A stretch of 8,162 bases of DNA from Saccharospirillum sp035704555 (GTDB lineage Bacteria; Pseudomonadota; Gammaproteobacteria; Pseudomonadales; Natronospirillaceae), in assembly GCA_035704555.1 (NCBI GenBank), contig DASSWT010000332.1, forward strand, positions 1 to 8,162, in the 5' to 3' direction. Positions 5,445 to 8,162 of the stretch are shown here, in pieces (the stretch's first letter is position 1; every line of letters begins with the position of its first letter). The notes beneath the pieces are model-generated. The model was not told the origin of the DNA and did not search any database. It saw only the letters and a list, made by a program, of their open reading frames with translations. The translations under genes and the position numbers were made by a program.

Positions 5445-6908
5445 ATGACCGACTTTCTATTAAATCGCCAGCCCGTGACCCTGGCCACGACCGACCCCGA
5501 CCTCACGGTCCTGGACTATCTGCGTGAGCAGGCGCATCTGACCGGCACCAAAGAAGGCTGTGCCTCGGGTGACTGCGGCGCCTGCACCATCGTCGTTGGC
5601 GAACTGACCGATCAGGGCCTGCGTTATCGCAGCCTGAACAGCTGCATTACCTTTATGCACAGCCTGCACGGCAAGCAATTGCTCACGGTCGAGCATCTGG
5701 AACAGGAAGGTGCCTTGCACCCTGTGCAGCAGGCGCTGGTTGAGCACCATGGCTCCCAGTGCGGGTTTTGCACTCCGGGTTTTGTGATGAGTCTGTTTGC
5801 GCTTTATCACAGCGACGCCCCACCCAACCGGGACGCCGTCTTAACCGCCCTGTCCGGCAACCTGTGCCGCTGCACCGGTTACCGCCCCATTATTGATGCT
5901 GGAATGGCCCTGCTTAAAGACCGTCATGGTGACGCCTTCAGTGCTGACATTGCCGATATCGAAGCCGAATTGAGAAGTCTGGAAACACCGGTGTTACCGG
6001 AAGAAACAAAATCTGACCAAACAGTCGGTTTCTGGCAGCCCACGAACCGACAGGAGCTGGCCAAAGCCCGGGCACAGGCGCCCGATGCCCGCTACAGCGC
6101 AGGCAGCACCGACCTGGCGCTGGAAAAAACCCAACGCCTGACGGACCTGAATGCATTGATCGACCTGAGCCAGGTAGCCGAGCTGAAGCACCTGAGCGTT
6201 GATGACAAAGGTCTGCATATTGGCGCGGCCGTTAGTTACACCGACCTTGAACCGGCGCTGCTGGCCGATTACCCGGAAACGCGTGAATGGCTCGACCGGC
6301 TCGGTTCCCGCCCCATTCGCAACCGGGGCACTCTGGGTGGCAACCTGGGCAACGCCTCGCCGATCGGGGATACGCCGCCACTACTGATCGCGCTCGACGC
6401 CCGCGTTACCCTCAGCAATGGTCAATCCGAGCGCACGCTGCCAGTCAGCGAGTTGATTACCGGGTACCGTCAGACGGTGCTTGGCGCGGATGAATGGATC
6501 GATACCATTCACATTCCCCGCCGCAAGCCCGGCAGCCAGCTGCGGGCCTATAAAATTTCAAAACGCTTCGAAGACGATATTTCCACCGTCTGCGCGGTGT
6601 TCTATCTTGAAACGGACCAGGATGACAACGTCACCGAGCTGCGTGCCGGTTTCGGCGGTCTTGCCGCCACGCCACTGGTACTTGCCGACTGGCAGGCTCA
6701 ACTGACCGGTCAGCACTGGCCAGATGCGCCGGTCGATGAGCTCAGCCGGGCTCTGGCTGACGCCCTGGCGCCGATCGACGATGTTCGCGCCAGTGCGCGC
6801 TACCGGGTACAGGTGACCGCCAATCTGTTCAAACGGTTTCATCTGGAAACGACCCAGCCCGATACCCGAGCCCGGGTGCACCTTCACGGAGGGCCAGACC
6901 ATGCGTAA
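5445..6908 (+). CDS. xdhA: Xanthine dehydrogenase small subunit XdhA (2x[2Fe-2S], FAD)
   Basis: XdhA passes electrons from the molybdenum centre in XdhB through two 2Fe-2S clusters to FAD and on to NAD+, during oxidation of hypoxanthine and xanthine to urate. The ATG at 5445 has GAGG (5437-5440) four bases upstream and gives 487 residues; an in-frame TTG at 5427 is less likely. A plant-type ferredoxin domain has Cys39, Cys44, Cys47 and Cys67. The helical 2Fe-2S domain has QCGFC (Cys106, Cys109) and CRC (Cys141, Cys143). The FAD-binding domain spans about 200-370, with the dinucleotide-binding stretch RNRGTLGGNLGNASPIGD at 292-309, and the CO-dehydrogenase-flavoprotein C-terminal domain follows. 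All eight cluster ligands are present. The fused Fe-S/FAD layout is that of the bacterial two-subunit XdhAB, not the three-subunit aldehyde oxidoreductases. The stop overlaps the xdhB start. Confidence 0.96.
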   Translation: MTDFLLNRQPVTLATTDPDLTVLDYLREQAHLTGTKEGCASGDCGACTIVVGELTDQGLRYRSLNSCITFMHSLHGKQLLTVEHLEQEGALHPVQQALVEHHGSQCGFCTPGFVMSLFALYHSDAPPNRDAVLTALSGNLCRCTGYRPIIDAGMALLKDRHGDAFSADIADIEAELRSLETPVLPEETKSDQTVGFWQPTNRQELAKARAQAPDARYSAGSTDLALEKTQRLTDLNALIDLSQVAELKHLSVDDKGLHIGAAVSYTDLEPALLADYPETREWLDRLGSRPIRNRGTLGGNLGNASPIGDTPPLLIALDARVTLSNGQSERTLPVSELITGYRQTVLGADEWIDTIHIPRRKPGSQLRAYKISKRFEDDISTVCAVFYLETDQDDNVTELRAGFGGLAATPLVLADWQAQLTGQHWPDAPVDELSRALADALAPIDDVRASARYRVQVTANLFKRFHLETTQPDTRARVHLHGGPDHA

Positions 6909-8162
6909 GCTCACAGATACCCGACTGCCCCCGGCGGTTTCACAGGGTCATCGCGGTGCCGCCGTGGCGCACGAAAGCGCCGCCCGTCAGGTTAGCGGGC
7001 AGGCGCGTTATGTCGATGACCTGCCGGAACCAGCCAACCTGTTGCACGCCGCTGTTGGGCTGTCTGATGTGGCCGCCGGAACACTGGAGAGCCTGGATAT
7101 CAGCCAGGTAGCCTCCGCACCCGGCGTCATCGCGACGCTGACTCTGGGCGATGTTCCAGGCCATACTGACATAGGCCCAGTCTTCAAAGGCGACCCGGTG
7201 CTTGCCGATGGTGAGATTCTGTTTCACGGCCAGCCACTCTTTGCCGTCGCCGCTGAAAATAATGAACAGGCCCGTCGTGCTGCTTTGCTGGCCAAATGGA
7301 GCATTAAGCCGGGCGATGCCATCCTGAGTGTTGACCAGGCCCGGGCTGCTGAAACCTACGTTGGCGACACCGTCCATTTCCGTCAGGGCGATGCCCTGAA
7401 CGGACTGGCCAACGCCACCCACACCACCAGTGGCGAGATTCACATCGGCGGGCAGGAACACTTTTATCTGGAAGGCCAGGTAAGCCTGGTCATTCCCGAG
7501 GAAGACGGTGGCATGCTGGTGTACACCTCAAGCCAGCACCCGAGCGAAGTACAGAAACTGGTGGCGGAGGTGCTCGGCATCCCGTTCAGCCGGGTGACGG
7601 TGGATGTGCGGCGCATGGGCGGTGGCTTTGGTGGTAAGGAAACCCAGGCCGCGCAATGGGCCTGCATCGCCGCACTGCTGGCCAACAAGACCGGACGCGC
7701 CGTTAAACTGCGCCTGCCGCGCAGCCAGGACATGACCACAACCGGCAAACGCCACCCCTTCGTTAACCGCTGGACGCTCGGCTACGACAGCACCGGTTTG
7801 ATTCAGGCGGCCGATATTGAGGTCAACGGCCTGTGCGGCTACTCGCCGGACCTGTCCAACGCCATTGTCGACCGTGCTATGTTTCATGCCGACAACGCCT
7901 ACTTCCTGAACGAGGCACACATCGCCGGTTACCGCTGCCGCACCAATACCGCATCCAATACCGCCTTTCGCGGCTTTGGTGGCCCCCAGGGCATGATGAC
8001 CATAGAGGCGGCGATGGACGGCATTGCCCGCACCCTGGGCGAAGACCCACTGACCATCCGCAAACGCAATTTCTACGGCAACGACACCCGCAACGTCACG
8101 CCCTATCACATGACCGTGACCGACAACATTGTGCCGGAACTGGTGGGAAGGCTGGAGCACAG
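6901..8162 (+). CDS. xdhB: Xanthine dehydrogenase large subunit XdhB, molybdopterin-binding (C-terminus cut by window edge)
   Basis: XdhB holds the molybdenum cofactor and hydroxylates the purine ring. The ATG at 6901 overlaps the xdhA stop by eight bases (ATGCGTAA) and has GGAGGG (6888-6893) seven bases upstream, so the two subunits are translationally linked. The window contains 420 complete codons, roughly the first half of a subunit of about 780 residues. Active-site residues keep the spacing of bovine xanthine oxidase: Gln212 in SSQ (bovine 767), Glu247 in GGGFGGKE (802), Arg325 in DRAMFH (880) and Arg357 in AFRGFGGPQ (912). The Glu/Arg pair supports xanthine or hypoxanthine as substrate rather than aldehydes. 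GGQEHFYLEGQ (about 184-194) is also typical. The catalytic Glu (bovine 1261) lies beyond the window. The maturation gene xdhC is expected downstream, by inference. Confidence 0.96.
   Translation, partial: MRKLTDTRLPPAVSQGHRGAAVAHESAARQVSGQARYVDDLPEPANLLHAAVGLSDVAAGTLESLDISQVASAPGVIATLTLGDVPGHTDIGPVFKGDPVLADGEILFHGQPLFAVAAENNEQARRAALLAKWSIKPGDAILSVDQARAAETYVGDTVHFRQGDALNGLANATHTTSGEIHIGGQEHFYLEGQVSLVIPEEDGGMLVYTSSQHPSEVQKLVAEVLGIPFSRVTVDVRRMGGGFGGKETQAAQWACIAALLANKTGRAVKLRLPRSQDMTTTGKRHPFVNRWTLGYDSTGLIQAADIEVNGLCGYSPDLSNAIVDRAMFHADNAYFLNEAHIAGYRCRTNTASNTAFRGFGGPQGMMTIEAAMDGIARTLGEDPLTIRKRNFYGNDTRNVTPYHMTVTDNIVPELVGRLEH

Overview
The window looks like chromosomal DNA of a free-living gammaproteobacterium with moderately high GC. 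The divergent thiI/glnA pair is the arrangement known from Pseudomonas and relatives, and the protein sequences look Marinobacter-like; that genus-level guess is inference. Gene content is mostly core nitrogen metabolism, and no phage, plasmid or defence genes are visible.

Layout. Positions 1-1457 (minus strand) carry nearly all of thiI, the tRNA 4-thiouridine synthetase with a C-terminal rhodanese domain. The 482-base gap 1458-1939 holds a thiI sigma70 promoter and a nitrogen-control region for glnA: two NtrC-type palindromes, a textbook sigma54 -24/-12 promoter, and a third NtrC-like palindrome lying on the predicted start point. glnA (1940-3346, plus) encodes type I glutamine synthetase and ends in a hairpin plus a bidirectional terminator shared with the convergent gene puuE (3442-4362, minus; cofactor-independent allantoinase). 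The 312-base divergent gap 4363-4674 holds a 127-bp MITE-like palindromic element, flanked by two mirror-image copies of an 18-bp box. A small gene of unknown function follows (4675-5226, plus; DUF6942-like). After a 218-base control region come xdhA (5445-6908) and xdhB (6901 to the window end), the Fe-S/FAD and molybdenum subunits of xanthine dehydrogenase, with an 8-base overlap.

How it fits together. XdhAB turns hypoxanthine and xanthine into urate. PuuE opens allantoin, two enzymatic steps further on, and ammonia released from the ring nitrogen would be captured by GlnA. The most interesting observation is regulatory. The same NtrC/sigma54 signature that precedes glnA also appears before xdhA: a near-perfect NtrC palindrome inside the 3' end of the upstream gene and a TGG-N10-GC promoter about 115 bases later. 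A RutR/TetR-type operator sits between them. This suggests purine catabolism and glutamine synthesis are wired to the same nitrogen-limitation signal, with a separate pathway-specific regulator on xdh. No previously undescribed enzymatic system is evident; the novelty candidates are the regulatory sites and the repeat element.
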